Below are positions 1 through 15,576 of a stretch of 64,000 bases of DNA, in pieces. This DNA is from Clavelina lepadiformis (Eukaryota; Chordata; Ascidiacea; Aplousobranchia; Clavelinidae). Position 1 is the first letter of the stretch. The number at the start of each line of letters is the position of its first letter. Under the pieces are notes generated by a model that was given only the letters and a program-made list of their open reading frames with translations, ran no database searches and was not told the DNA's origin. Both the position numbers and the translations under genes were made by a program. The stretch spans positions 22,940,001-23,004,000 of the forward strand of contig NC_135242.1 in NCBI RefSeq assembly GCF_947623445.1, in the 5' to 3' direction.

Positions 1-1520
1 CCTCTCTATTGATGCTGTTGGAGATCTATTTAATAACCCAGGTAAATTCAAACGCTGGCTGCAATAAGTAGATAAGATTGTATAATGTAGATACGTAAAA
101 TATTTGCAGTTAAATTAGCGGTTATTGTTGTTAATGCGTTGTGAGAACCGAAGCGTTCTTTTATATTCCTCCAACATTCTCTTAAAATTTATACTTCTGC
201 AAATCCAGCGGAAAATTAGCAGTTAATCTTTAAAAGTTGCAGTTTCTTAAAATTTCTAAGCGGTAGCCAAAGTCAGACCTGGCTGCTGTTGCGTCACTAA
301 CAACACTAGTAGACTAAAAGTTTCGTTTTAAAGCAGCCGACTCTCCTAAAAAGCCGAAGGAGACTCATCCTCCTCATCTTCGCATGAGGATCGACTCCGG
401 ACATTGCGCATCGAGGTTTTATCCATCCGGTGAAGGACACATCGCCATCGAGGCTGACGGGGTTAAGTTGAAGGTTCTCTCATCAACACTCGCTAATATC
501 GGTGAGATTTTCATATCGCTGAGAATTCAGTTTATTTTATGCAAAGTATTCACTTCACACTTAGCTGAATCTCTGCAGGCGCCTTTCTGGAAGACGAAGT
601 CGAACCTGAAATTCTACCGATGCGGATTGCTGTGAGAAACACGAACTTAACCATACAGGTATCACTTGGATTGTTTATGCTCTTGTATACAAAATACTCA
701 TGGATGATGGGTGCTGTTGATGCCCGTTTTTCTTTCAGGATGACGGGAAACCGGTTTATCCTACAACAGCCAAATCACCTCCCGTGGTTTTGAATGTACA
801 AAAGGCGTTTGTAAGAAGAGATACCAGTGGAGTGTTCCATGTTGAAAGTATGTTGTTGATAAAACTGGGTAGTAATTAGTGCCCGCTCTCAAGGGATGTT
901 GGGAATTATTGAACACTGTTGTATGAATTTCAAAACAAACAAATTTCATCAAAGACTTTTTATATTTCAAAAAGCAACATCTTCAACATCGTCTCTTCAA
1001 GATCTTTTCGCTCCGTTGAGTTCTTCAACTCGTGAAGAGGCTGCTCCTCAACATGAGCAGGATGAAATCACGGAAGTGCATGCCATCCCCTCTTTTAGTG
1101 GAGACACAAAGAACAACCATCAGTCTGATCCTCCAGGAGTTGATGAAACCCAAGAACCACCTGATGGTAAAAAAGAACAATCGATCGACGGAAATCTTCT
1201 GAACGGTTTTGTGTCTTCGACTGATGATGTCACGGTAAGTCACGGTCCAGTTCACAAGCCCCTTTGCCGTCTCTCCTACCCGCCACACGACAACGGTGAC
1301 GTCAGTCCTGACGTAGCTGCGTTAAAGAAACAACTGGAGGAAATGACGCAAGAAAGAGATTCTCTCGTCACCGCTCTTACGCAAATGCAGGTACGTTTGG
1401 TCATCAATGACGTAAGAATTACCTTACATCACGTAACTGGACGTTTATTTCTAGGATGATCTTGTGACGTCAGAGCGTGAAAAAGCAAAGTTAAGAAGCC
1501 AGCTCAAATTCGCCCCCTAG
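1..1520 (+). CDS. BLTP3/UHRF1BP1-like lipid-transfer protein, C-terminal exons (5' partial)
   Basis: Six exons can be joined in frame: 1-41, 334-501, 579-658, 739-847, 975-1390 and 1455-1520 (stop TAG). All introns have GT-AG ends. The first exons carry motifs such as LPMRIAVRNTNLTI and DDGKPVYP, then VQKAFVRRDTSGVFHV. These resemble the repeated strand modules near the C-terminus of UHRF1BP1/BLTP3 proteins, which are bridge-like lipid-transfer proteins related to VPS13. A Ser/Thr/Glu-rich linker follows. The last about 45 residues form a charged coiled coil (ALKKQLEEMTQERDSL onward), as in that family. The gene enters from the left edge, so the N-terminal chorein domain is outside. An in-frame GTAAGT lies inside the fifth exon and might be an alternative donor. 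The family call is from remembered motifs, not a search; another VPS13-like protein is possible. Confidence 0.65.
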
Positions 1521-4500
1521 TGTTTGTTATTTATTCAACCACCTATGCCTAGACTTGTGCAATATCAGGTTTCTAATCACAAACCTTTTAGGTACGACGC
1601 TCTGTCGATCGTTTATGGCGTGGCCTAGTGCCGCCCTTTCGATCTTTTTTATTTTTCAAATTTTAATTCTTTAAACATCTCAAAATTCAAGTGATTGATC
1701 CTGTGCTACAAGATGTTATTACATACAGTTCCTTACTCTACGCCTAAATGGTTTGAAAGCCCGACTTCTATTAGTTTTCGACGCTTTTTTCGCGTTGGCA
1801 AAAGATTACACTGGATTTATCCACTTTGCAACGCGTTGGTGCTCGGTATATTTGAACTTATCAATGAAGTTGCCATTGCTATGATGCCAAGGATCGCATG
1901 TTATTCCTCTCATATTACACTGTGGTTGTCGTTGTTCCTATGCTTCCTGTGATGTCATCTATGTTGGTGGTTTATATTGTGACGCAAACCTCTTTATGTA
2001 GCTCGATTGCGTCGCTTGTATTAACCTTCTCAAACTTGGGATTCAGAAAAGCTACAATAAGCATGATTTCTTTTACACGGTGATAAATTACAGAGTGATT
2101 ATTTCAACTTAAGTAGGTCACGCAGCCCATTGTTGAAGATAGGTGCTTATGTTAGGAGAATGGGTCTGCAAAAAGTTAAGCTATTTAAGGTTTAATTGAA
2201 GTTAGATTTACATTAGAAGATAGATGTAGCTTAATATTAGGTTATTATGTTAAAGGATTTAATTTAGATTAAAAAAAACATAGAAACTAGCTTTGATCGT
2301 ACGACTTTTTCCGGTGAAAAAATGACAGCCAGTAAATGTACTGAAGAGCACATACCAGTTGCCTAAAGTGGGTCTCGGTCTTTTTTCGACGTTGTGGTTT
2401 GTCATTAATCTCTGTATGAAAGGGTAAGGGCGACCCGCACATTATTTACGCACAGTCTGACGTTGTGTCAAGATATTAAAACGTTTCGGTTTAACATGGT
2501 ATCAAATCAATGGCGGAATTTACATAAATAATAGCCTACTTGGAAAATGGTACGCACGTGCGTAACGTGGGTGTCCTTGGAGAGGTACATTTGCTTTAAA
2601 GCTTAAGTCTCCCAATCTGCTAAAGAATTTTTTAGGATTGGTTTTATACATTTTTCATCAAGTGCGCATGAGTCTTCCTCGAGTAAAGTCAGCATTAGTT
2701 GGCCGATTGTTGTAAACAAGTCAAGGTGACTTAGCTGCTTAACTTTCAAATTTTAGCAAGATGTCAAGTGCGAAACTTTTTTTACTTTTTATCGTTTATT
2801 TCCCACTAGTCATAACTTACACCAAAATGCTCTCTTTGAAAACACGAAACGATTACATCAAAGGAAAAAATACGTTGCGCAACGTAACTATCGAGGTTTG
2901 AATGCACAAAAAGAACCAGGATGTAAACATTTGCGCAAGATATTAAACGTCAGCTTTCTTGTCCGCGCATGCGCAGTTTCCAAGAAAAGCGTCATAATTT
3001 TTCTGTGACGTACGGAGTGTTTTCAAATATCTTCCATGGAATTTAATCTTCGGCAACAAGGTCGAATATCCAAGGCAATAGCTCAGTTGCATTTGGAGAA
3101 GAACCGAAGCGGTACCTACCGAAACAATATTGTTATTTATTTATACAATTCTAACAGTGGCTCAGCCGTCTAAACTCTAAAGTCTAAGCTTTTGCCAAAA
3201 GCCGTAATGTTGATCAAAACTCATTAAGGCTCGTTTGGATTTAAAATAAGCTTTTCGAAAACGTTTTTATTTTTGTCCCGAAATTACAGTAGCCTACATT
3301 TGAGATTTGTTCAGCCTACCGGGGTATTCCTTGTTTGTCGAGCAGAAATTTGTTGAAATTCCAAGTTAGGTCGGTGCTCTTAATTGGATTCCAATACATG
3401 TCGTTGGTATCCCCAATCGTGTCCTTTGTTGGGGGGCAGGATTCCTGAGATGATAAGCTTGAGTTTGGAGCAATTTTGGGAAATAACGACTAAACTACAC
3501 TTTAAGACCACGCATAACCAGGGTAAATTTTTAATTACTTTGATTGTTTCATTGGCAAAAAATCGGTGGTAAGCCATTTGCTCTTTAAAGTCTTACTTTT
3601 ACAAACATATAAATGCTGAAAAATGGCAATATGTATGGTTATAACTGTAAGCCTTACTTTACTAAGAACTATAAGTAGGTTTACCATAATTTTGTGGCTT
3701 AAAAGCGGGACGCTTTCGACACATGACGTCACAATAACATTTTTATCGAATACAATGAAATAAATAACAAAAAAGATCACGAATTCTTCTTCAAGAATTA
3801 CCGGTGCGCTACACAGCAAAAACAATAATAAGAATATGCTAATGTTCGTGTATGGCTTCTATGCGGTATGCCTATGCTGGCTGACTGAATGCCAAACCGG
3901 GACGTTTGGCCGACCGATCGAGACAAGACAAGACGTTAAAAAGGGGGACTGTCCCGGCTAAAACGGGACGTATGGTAAGCCTAACTATAAGCTAAATTTA
4001 GGCCTATGAGCCTTACTTGGGCTATATAACTATATGTTACACCGAAACTACTACCTTCACGTTGGAAAAGAGAGGATTTTCGTTCTTTCCATTCACCTTC
4101 GTTTTAGAAAAGAAATAAATTTTTTCGTCTGGTACATAACCATGTCCTGGACGAACGTATTTTATACCGTTTATGATCTCATCATTTTTTCCTGGCTCTT
4201 GAAGACCAAACTGGTTGCAAGGGAAGGCAAGTACGATTACTGGTAAATAGGAATTTTGCTGAAAACAAAAATTTAACCCATGCGTTTTCCCGATTGAAAA
4301 CTCGCTGCATATTTTGTACTAACTCATAGCTTTATTATAAAACTCTGTGTCATGAACACAGCCCACTAACTTGTAATAGTGCATTCATGGACCAATATTG
4401 TGCAACAGTTAAACCTCAGTAACTGGCTACATTTATAAGTATGGACACATTTCCTTTAAACTGAGAAAGCGAGACAGAGTTTCCATTTAAATCTTCTGAA

Positions 4501-5320
4501 AATTGTTCATACACCGAAAACTGTGGAAATATAAAAAACAGTTGACTTCACATGAAGCCTGTAGCTTCTTCTCAGTGTAATCTGCCTTTCTATTACGTTA
4601 AGGCAATGAAATGTAGCCTATAATTTATTTGGTGGTTACCAACTTGCAAACGAAACGGTTTGGTCTGTTGTTTTATATCAAAAAAGAATTAATGGAAAGC
4701 CTAATAATTTGATTAGGTCTAAAGCAGATAACTTGTATAACGCCACAAATACAAGTTCATGTGCAAAATTCCGACCTTGATATCTTCATAGCAAGTTGAA
4801 TGTTCCCCAGATTCACTTTTCTCGCTTTCAAAATGTTGGCAATTCACCAGACAAACGCCGCTGATTAGCAGCAGAACAGGAACCTCATCAACCCTCATTT
4901 ATTCTTCTGAAAGTTTAGAAACAAATTAACAACATGGCAGAATGAAGTTTCCTGAGGAAACACAATCAACAACTTTCAAATACGATCAAACTACTGGGCG
5001 ATTCCACGACATGATTAACGATTCGCAAATTAGCAAGAGCTGCGGCTTTCGGCAAAATCTAAAAACTTCCTAAACGCTGTCGCTATTTCTCAGATAAGTG
5101 CTGTACTTGAAAGTTCTCAGCTGCACATAACGCTTAACCTAACTTTCAAGGTTATCATAAAGGCTACGGTTTACTGGCGAATACTCGAGTCAAATCCCTA
5201 TCTAATTCAACAGTAAATCGTATTTTTTGTATTCACATTTTATTAGAAACAGCTTTATCCATAATCTCGTTCATAATTTGACAGTCGCTAGTCGCCGCGG
5301 TACAGTTTGTTGATATTAAG
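1521..5320. other. Intergenic, no supported gene
   Basis: This includes the probable 3' UTR of the BLTP3-like gene. Open frames here are short, lack splice logic and look random in composition. A dispersed repeat copy lies at about 2146-2220. Around 3677-3985 there are two short stretches containing TACCATA and GCGGGAC or CGGGAC in opposing orientation, perhaps an eroded MITE. Nothing else is recognised. Confidence 0.6.
2146..2220 (-). repeat. Dispersed repeat, copy 1
   Basis: The stretch holds GTTAGGAGAATGGGT, then GTTAAGCTATTTAAGG, then TTTAATTGAAGTTAGATTTA. Its reverse complement matches 51440-51530 over most of its length with scattered mismatches, and 51880-52015 more weakly. No coding capacity and no clear ends are seen, so the family is unknown. 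Confidence 0.6.
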
Positions 5321-5324
5321 TTAA

Positions 5325-5884
5325 CCCTATCCAAACCAGGTGCGCGACATTACTATGTTAACTAGGTGTGGCCGACACTGCACACACATTTTCAATCGCT
5401 AATTAAGTAATTACTCGAAAACTATACGTCTTAAACTTATTAGATTTTTACAGGTTAGTAGCAAAAACATCTGGCTTCCTGTATACATCATAATTGTAAA
5501 ACTAAAGAAAGTACATTTAGTGTAAATTAAGTATCTCTACAAGCGATACATTTCTAGAAGTTTTTCTTGTTACCCCGCGCCCCGCTGCGCGGAAAACCAG
5601 CTGACCGCGAAAAGAGAACACAGGAGAACAATTAGTCCAGTTAGTGGTGCGTGAATGAGCAAACGAAAACGATACGCTTCAATGCGGAGAGAGAGCAAAA
5701 TTATGAAAATATCACAATATTTCAAAAATTACAAAATCTAACTTTATAAAACAAGGATGGACAGATAGCTGAACATTTTTTTAGGAAGTCACGAAATTTC
5801 AAATTTCTACAGCAAACAATGCAACTGTACGCCACGTTTTGCTGTGTATGTGTGCAGGAAAGGCCACATCTAGTGTAAATAGGG
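5325..5884. mobile_element. piggyBac-like MITE flanked by TTAA
   Basis: The 560-bp element is flanked by TTAA on both sides (5321-5324 and 5885-5888). It begins CCCTAT and ends ATAGGG, as expected of piggyBac superfamily elements. The ends are imperfect inverted repeats: ACTAGGTGTGGCC and CTGCACACA on the left match ACTAGATGTGGCC and CTGCACACA on the reverse complement of the right, but the left arm has about 25 extra bases. There is no open frame for a transposase, so it is non-autonomous. Confidence 0.7.
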
Positions 5885-5888
5885 TTAA

Positions 5889-6809
5889 CAGAGCGACATA
5901 CAGCACCCTACGAAATCAGCAATCAGACTTACGCTTGTACATGAGACGTATAAATATGATGTACGTACAACATACATGTATTCTAAGCTCGATTTAACCT
6001 TGCTTTTTCGTTGTACTGGTTTCCATTAGCGGCTGTAAAACTTTATGACCCTAAAGACTGCCAGTAAACTGCCAGTATACTTTACAACCTACAGGTTGTA
6101 AAGACACGTAACAGGATACAGCAATTCGCAAGTCCGCAAAGCGTCTCCACGTTGTTTGTGGCGGCAACTACTTCTGTGTAAGACGATTCATTTTTAGCTA
6201 TTTCTAAGTACAACAGCTTACAACTCATATTACAAAACGAAATAAAGTGTTAACCTACTAACTTTTTCATTTCTGGAAGCTTCTAAATTCTTTATTCAGC
6301 ATCTTGTTCAGCTCAAAAACCGGTTTTAAAAATATGTTTTCTAAAAGCGGTAACTTTTTAACTTTCATGCGGCTTATTGCAATACGGAAATTCTTCATTC
6401 CTTTGGTATATTGGCACATGATTCTAACGTTCTCAGATAAATTTTGCCAGCAGTTTTATATTTTCTTTATGTTACATTATAACATGTTTTCTTTATATAC
6501 ATAAATTATGTATATAAATATGTGTGAGTGTTTTGGTGTTTTTGTTAGTTATTGGCTTTAGTAGGCTACAATTCTTATGAGTACAGTTTGCTTCGCAGGG
6601 CTTGGGCTTAATTATTCATATCATCTTTAAAGTTTTTATGACATTGATGAGGCCTCGGAAGTGATTAATCAACCAAGAGGCGTAAAATATTTAGAAGATT
6701 ACAAAATGCGTTGCAATCTGCAATTTATGCTGGTTGAAGCCAATTACATCCTTCTATTACAAATTCGGCTATATAGGCAACAAAGTTATTGTCAAACAAA
6801 AATTAGGGC
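5889..6809. other. Gap between MITE and P450 gene
   Basis: AT-rich sequence downstream of the P450 stop codon. Read on the minus strand, an AATAAA lies near 6289, which could serve the P450 transcript. No gene is seen. Confidence 0.5.
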
Positions 6810-10000
<3,191 letters not shown>

Positions 10001-11127
10001 GGAACCCAATGATGATTGTAACAGCTGCACTGTGTTGTGGTGTATTGGGTACTTCTCTTTGAAAAGTGGTGTTTGTGCGTACCCGGACTTCTGCTGTTGT
10101 TAGTACGATTCAAGGTATAAATAACCAAGCAAACAATCTCCTTTTTCGCCCTAATTTCATCTAATTTCACCTAATTTCACTCTAATTTCTAATTTCACCA
10201 ATCAGGGAGTTTGCAAGAAACAAATAAAAGTTTGCTGTTTTAATAAGTTTGTTAAATTATTTAATTAGACTTACTATTTATAATTTAATTTTGCTGAAAT
10301 AAACGCTTTTTATGGTTTTTTACGGTTTCGGGTTTTACGGTTTCTAAACGTGTCGAAAACAGACTAATGCTGTTACTTAAAAGGCGGAAGTGATTTGGCG
10401 AAAATTTCAAAAATTAAAGCTATCAGATATCATGGAAAAAATTTCGCACAGTGAAGTTGAATATGAACCACTTCATGAAAAATAATAAAGCAGGAAAATA
10501 ACCACTGGCACACCGAGTTTCCAGGCATTTGCCACTTTCCTGGATTTGAATTGTGCAAACAGGAGCCATATTGAGTATAAAGTTGAAATGCAACATTCAT
10601 ACTATCACCACGCAGCACCACATATCTAGCAGTATAAACCAGAGCTATATTTGTGTACGTCGACGAACTTTGGCATATTTACCACATTTTTCGGCAATAA
10701 CTGCTTAACCACTTCGCATTGGTAAAAATATTTTTTGCAGTATACTTGCTGACTACTACTCTTTGATTTATGGCCAACTTGTTTTTGGACTTGCCACACA
10801 CTTTAATACAGACCGTTTAACCACATTTTTGTTTTATCGACCTTAACTGCCAAATTTTTAAGCTAGTTATGGTTGGCCTATACAGAGCAAAAATGATCCT
10901 GTAAACTGCTTGCACTGAAGCACTCACCAATTGCTTAGAACAGTATCCCTTTTTCAAGTGTTCTTACATGTGGTTCTTCAAAAGTTTCTGCCGTGCTCGA
11001 GCACGTTTCTGATAACACCCAGCTCTCTTGATATAGCTTAAAAATACCTTGGCACACAACAGAAATGTAAATTATTTTAGCTTTTTGAATATGTTTTATG
11101 TTGAATCATTATATCTAACTTTCATTC
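10001..11127. other. Intergenic, no gene seen
   Basis: Upstream region of the P450 gene. It contains a short TAATTTCACC/T tandem stretch near 10150-10200 and otherwise AT-rich sequence. Open frames are short and unconvincing. Confidence 0.6.
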
Positions 11128-11135
11128 AACTAAGA

Positions 11136-11434
11136 CAGCGTGGTCCAACTTCTTTTCATCAAAATCAGAATTTTTTTTTATCTTGCTGGCCAATGTTTTT
11201 AAATTAGAACTGAAGAAATGTGAAATTAGAACTGAAAAACAATGTGACATTGATATTAGAACAGAAATTAGAATAGTTCAAAATTTAGCTGTTAAATGCT
11301 GATCAATGTGACATCTGCGGTCGAGGTTTTTCCTCGACAATAGCGACTATCAAAGCTGACTATCAGTTGGCGGGCCAAAAAATCAGTGCTCGCGGGCCAA
11401 CTTTGGCCCGCGGGCCTGCAGTTTGACCACGCTG
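11136..11434. mobile_element. Non-autonomous hAT MITE, 299 bp
   Basis: Terminal inverted repeats CAGCGTGGTCCAACTT (left) and AGTTTGACCACGCTG (right) are flanked by a perfect 8-bp duplication AACTAAGA (11128-11135 and 11435-11442). CAG-type ends, an 8-bp target duplication and a subterminal TTGGCCCGCGGGCC motif are typical of hAT elements. No coding sequence is present. Confidence 0.88.
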
Positions 11435-11442
11435 AACTAAGA

Positions 11443-14400
11443 CATCACTAACTGTAAAATGGGTACCAGTCGTAAGAGCAAACTCTTACGTGGTTTGCTA
11501 CACAACCAAAAAAATCTACAACCACTTGTCGATGGGGAACGTGATATGTCGTGGCGGGAAGTCGTGTTTTATCAATGAATTGTGTGTCTATGACGCTTCA
11601 TCTGAAAAGCAACGTGATTCCGTCCAGGCGCGCATAACTACTATGTTTCGATCAAAAACCAAAAAATTATAACATTTCCTCGTTAAAGTATTCTTATCGT
11701 TAGTCTATTAGGCCTACATTTTACCAGTTGTCTTTCAAATGTTTCTACTGGGCCAAGTCAGATGCAAACTGATATGTCATGTGTTTTTGTAGTTGCTATG
11801 AATCAGTATGTTTTTTTTTACTAATTTTACAGATTTATGTTTGTGTAAAGATAAGATGCGAACAACACTTCCATTTTTTTTTCTCGATTTTTACGCAAAA
11901 TAAATCTATTACAGAAGCAGGCATTTCCGCAAAAAAAAATCCCTGGCGAGGAAAGGTTGGTATATCCTATTAAAATGCGCAAACACGCATCACGCTTTGG
12001 CGGGCCTGCTGGTAACAACATTACATGCGTAAAGATGATTAACATGCGGTCAAAATAAAACCTTCCATTTCTGTCTAAAAATATTTTCAACAATTTTAAT
12101 TACTTTGTGGCTATGTTTTGGATACATACTCTACTTTTTGTGTTTCGTTTTGTGTTGCCAGTGATCTTTGAACTGAAAAGCATTCGGCAACAACTTCTCA
12201 GAGTTTATCATGCTTGCATTTGTGAACTGTCGCAAAACCTCCTCGAACGACCAAATCTTCATCATCCCAACTCGTCCTTAAACTTGGTGCAGCATAAAAT
12301 GGAAGAGATAACATAGTTATTTTATAGTGAAATTTATTACTCAATTAGGTTCCTTCGTTACGTCAAAATACAAATCTAATAGCAGGATTCCACATTTGAA
12401 CTGTAACGAGTTAAGTTTAACATGCAGGCTTGTCCATGGGACATTTTTTTCTGTCCCATCCCATCCTATCCCATAGCAATTCATGCCTGTCCCATCCCAT
12501 CCCATCCCATGGGATTCCCATCAAAATACAATTCAATAAATGTTATTAAATTTATGGAAATTTAAGTCTAATGTCTATTAGAATTGACTACATGTACAAA
12601 GAGAGATACAAAACGACAAAATTTATTGACTTTGTTAACTTTAAAGTTCAGAAAAGTTGTCTATCTATGACAATTTATTATCATTGGTACTCATATTCCG
12701 AGTCATGGGAATTGCAATTCGTTCTGTTCCATCCCATCCCATGGGACATTTCCCATGGGATTCCCGTGGGAATCCCATTAAACATGTCAAGTGCAGTTGT
12801 TATGATAACGAATCTCTGCATACATGACCCACTCCTACTCATACCAACGACTATATCTGATATGTTTTATAACATCCATAACAAATATTACCACCACAGA
12901 TAATTTTGTCACTGGACATCGTCAAACTAAAAGTCGAAAAGATGTGACTGCTTTTGTGTCAGACTAAAAACGATTTGTTTAAATCTGACCCTAAACTTTC
13001 TCCTTGGCAGTAACGCAGTATAATTAAATCGGTTTCTTATCGCAATGTGGCTAACACAGTCCCACTGGATTATTATACATCATCGATTGTTAATAGCTGA
13101 TACTAATTAGCATCATCAAACAGATGAATCATTATAAAACCATCCTTTACGTCATCAAAGAATCTAATGCAACCGAAGAGAAAATTTTATTTAAATCATT
13201 TGTAATGCAATGAAAACCATAATGAATATTACACTGGGTAAGCTTTACAATTACATCATGCTATGTCAGCTTGATATACTTTCTGAAATCATTGGATACC
13301 CATAAAATATGTCATACCATTAGTAATACTAGGCTACCTTTTCATTACAATCGGAAAAGTAAATTTAAATATCTAGTGACGTAAAGGATGAATTGGGTTA
13401 GTGAAACGTGAAACCAATCAGTCTGCCTCAACAGTCAAGATTGTCATGAACTTATGGCAGACATAGAGTTACTGTCTTTGATATAAAGCGTAGGCCTATA
13501 TTTTATCAATCTAATTCCAACTTAACTACATTACAGCTTCTAGACTCATAAAGAAGTTTAATATGGTTCTATGGCCCAGGCCAACATTTGTCTTTTCATA
13601 GATGTTAAATCATTCCTTTTCTGCCTCAGTGACAAAGAGATTAGGCACCTTGCATTCTAGCCAAAAGCAAATCTCGTGTAAAAAACGAAGAAATTTTTCT
13701 CAACTAGGCTACTATTAATTTGCCATAACTGTCATGTTACAAAACTCGCACGCCTTAGCAACTGCATGATGGTACAGTTCTTCCTCGATTATCGGCAACT
13801 GGTTTATCCGGCACACGATAAATTGTCGGATCGCCTGATGAAGCGGCTTTGTGATGTAACAATACAATAAAAGAAAAACTGTAAAGCTTTCTGCAGCTTT
13901 AGCTATATCGTGCTTCTAAAATAGCCTATTCTCATTAATCTTATTGTGCTTGCAGTTCATTGTTAAAACTAAACCCTATATTGTATCTTGAAATTTTTAG
14001 ATGGCTTCATATATTGTAGTGTATTGCGTTGTTGCATTGTTGTCGTACCAGAGACCTTGATTAGCGACAAGCTAAGTTATTAATGTTTGTTTATTTGACT
14101 GTTGAGTGTGAGCTTGACCGCTTACACGATTATTGCGAAGACAAATCTTGATCAAATGACACTAACTGCCGTCTGGTTGTTTATTCATCAGCAATTACAA
14201 ACATTTAAAGTTGATTCATTTTGATTGTGTTGGTTCTTCATCGAATGGAAACAATGGCACAATACATTGAAGTGAGACAGCATTAAACTGTGTTTTCCAA
14301 AGGAATGAATTTAGGGCGTAAACAAAACGGAACAACAGCTGTGAGGTGAAATTCTACCAATTAGAACAGGAAAAACGTCATAACAAAGTAAATAAGAGAG

Positions 14401-15576
14401 AGGTACAAAGAGATATGGGGACCGAGTTGCAGTGAATCACTGTGCACAGTTAATCAACTGATCCAAAACAAAAAAAAATTCAATAGGAATGTATGGTACT
14501 CGTTGTACATTCTGAGATGATGAGTCTGATGATGGCTGTGGAACAATAAAATGAAGTTGGCTGGCCACAGTTGGGCCGCGAGCCGTAGTTTGTGTTACCC
14601 TGGCCTACGTGTTATTTATGTCAACTTTGACCAACATCGTTGTTGCAACCCACCGCTCCGTTGTTTGTTAACGTGTAAACGCTTGCTGGTAACCGTTTTT
14701 TCTCACTTGACCAACACAATGCCTAACGTGCTAAGATTTTTACTTTTGTCAGCATGGTTTGTCATAGCTAGCAGATATGAGTGCGGCAAGGGGAAATGGT
14801 GAGGGAACCCTTTGACTCCAAGAGTTTATGATACACTCACTTTTGACTTTTTTTACGAGGTTACGGATCTTTATCGGGTGGCACTTTTTCCACACAGACA
14901 CACCCATAACCTAACACATAAAAACTAGTGAAACTGTTTAGCCTGCTGTCAGCCTTACTTGTTAATGTTTACTGCTTTGCATGTATTTTGTACTGTTAGC
15001 TAGGCTGCTACTACTATGCTACTGCTGCTAATACTATTGTTTTTGATTGATATATACTCGTCTGATATAGTATCTAACTATTATTATAATTGCTTAAGTT
15101 CAGTTAAACCGACACCGTTCATCCCGAAATTGTCAATGCACACCCATCGAACCCCCTCCACCTTTCAAAAAACAGCTGGTATTACCAAAGAGTATAGCAC
15201 CTCACATCTCGTGCGTGTTATCGACTGGTTTGTATTCACTGCAGTAAGAGCAAATTCGCTACAGCGAACGTAGTCACTTGACACGTTGAATCCAGGGATT
15301 ACTTGCTTTTACTTGTTATTATTTGTTTCGACCTTTTTTGTGTTTGTTGCTAATATTTATAAATGAAATAAAAATATAAACTCCAACTGCGTACAATAGT
15401 TGAAAAATAAATTGAAACTAAACACGCGTAAACGTAATGATAATGAACAAATCAAAGGAATGCAAAAGTTTATAAAGGAGGGTGTTCAACTGAAGAACGT
15501 AAGTTAAGCCATTATGTCCTAAATTCTAGTTCTGGGCGCTAAACCTCACAATGTAACTGTATTTCGAAAAGACGAG
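11443..15576. other. Long gene-free stretch with eroded repeats
   Basis: No exon set could be supported. It holds a CCCAT-rich low-complexity patch (12433-12780), a sequence near 13776-13830 resembling pogo/Tigger ends (CCTCGATTATCGGCAA then TTATCCGGCAC), and a hAT-like terminus near 14566-14610 (GGGCCGCGAGCCGTAGTTTG). A 110-codon frame at 12571-12903 runs through the low-complexity patch and is not judged a gene. Confidence 0.55.
12433..12780. repeat. CCCAT-rich low-complexity patches
   Basis: Two clusters of TCCCATCCCAT-type repeats (about 12433-12515 and 12725-12775) lie either side of about 200 bp of AT-rich DNA. Both clusters contain the palindrome CCCATGGG, so the pair may be the decayed ends of one element. 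Confidence 0.6.

Noticed and set aside
1695-2083. Two overlapping hydrophobic plus-strand frames after the BLTP3-like gene
   Set aside because: They lie in the probable 3' UTR, overlap each other and show no family motif.
12571-12903. 110-codon plus-strand frame
   Set aside because: It runs through the CCCAT-rich low-complexity patch and has no other support.
13776-13830. pogo/Tigger-like end
   Set aside because: Only one end is recognisable and no TA-flanked partner was found, so the element cannot be delimited.
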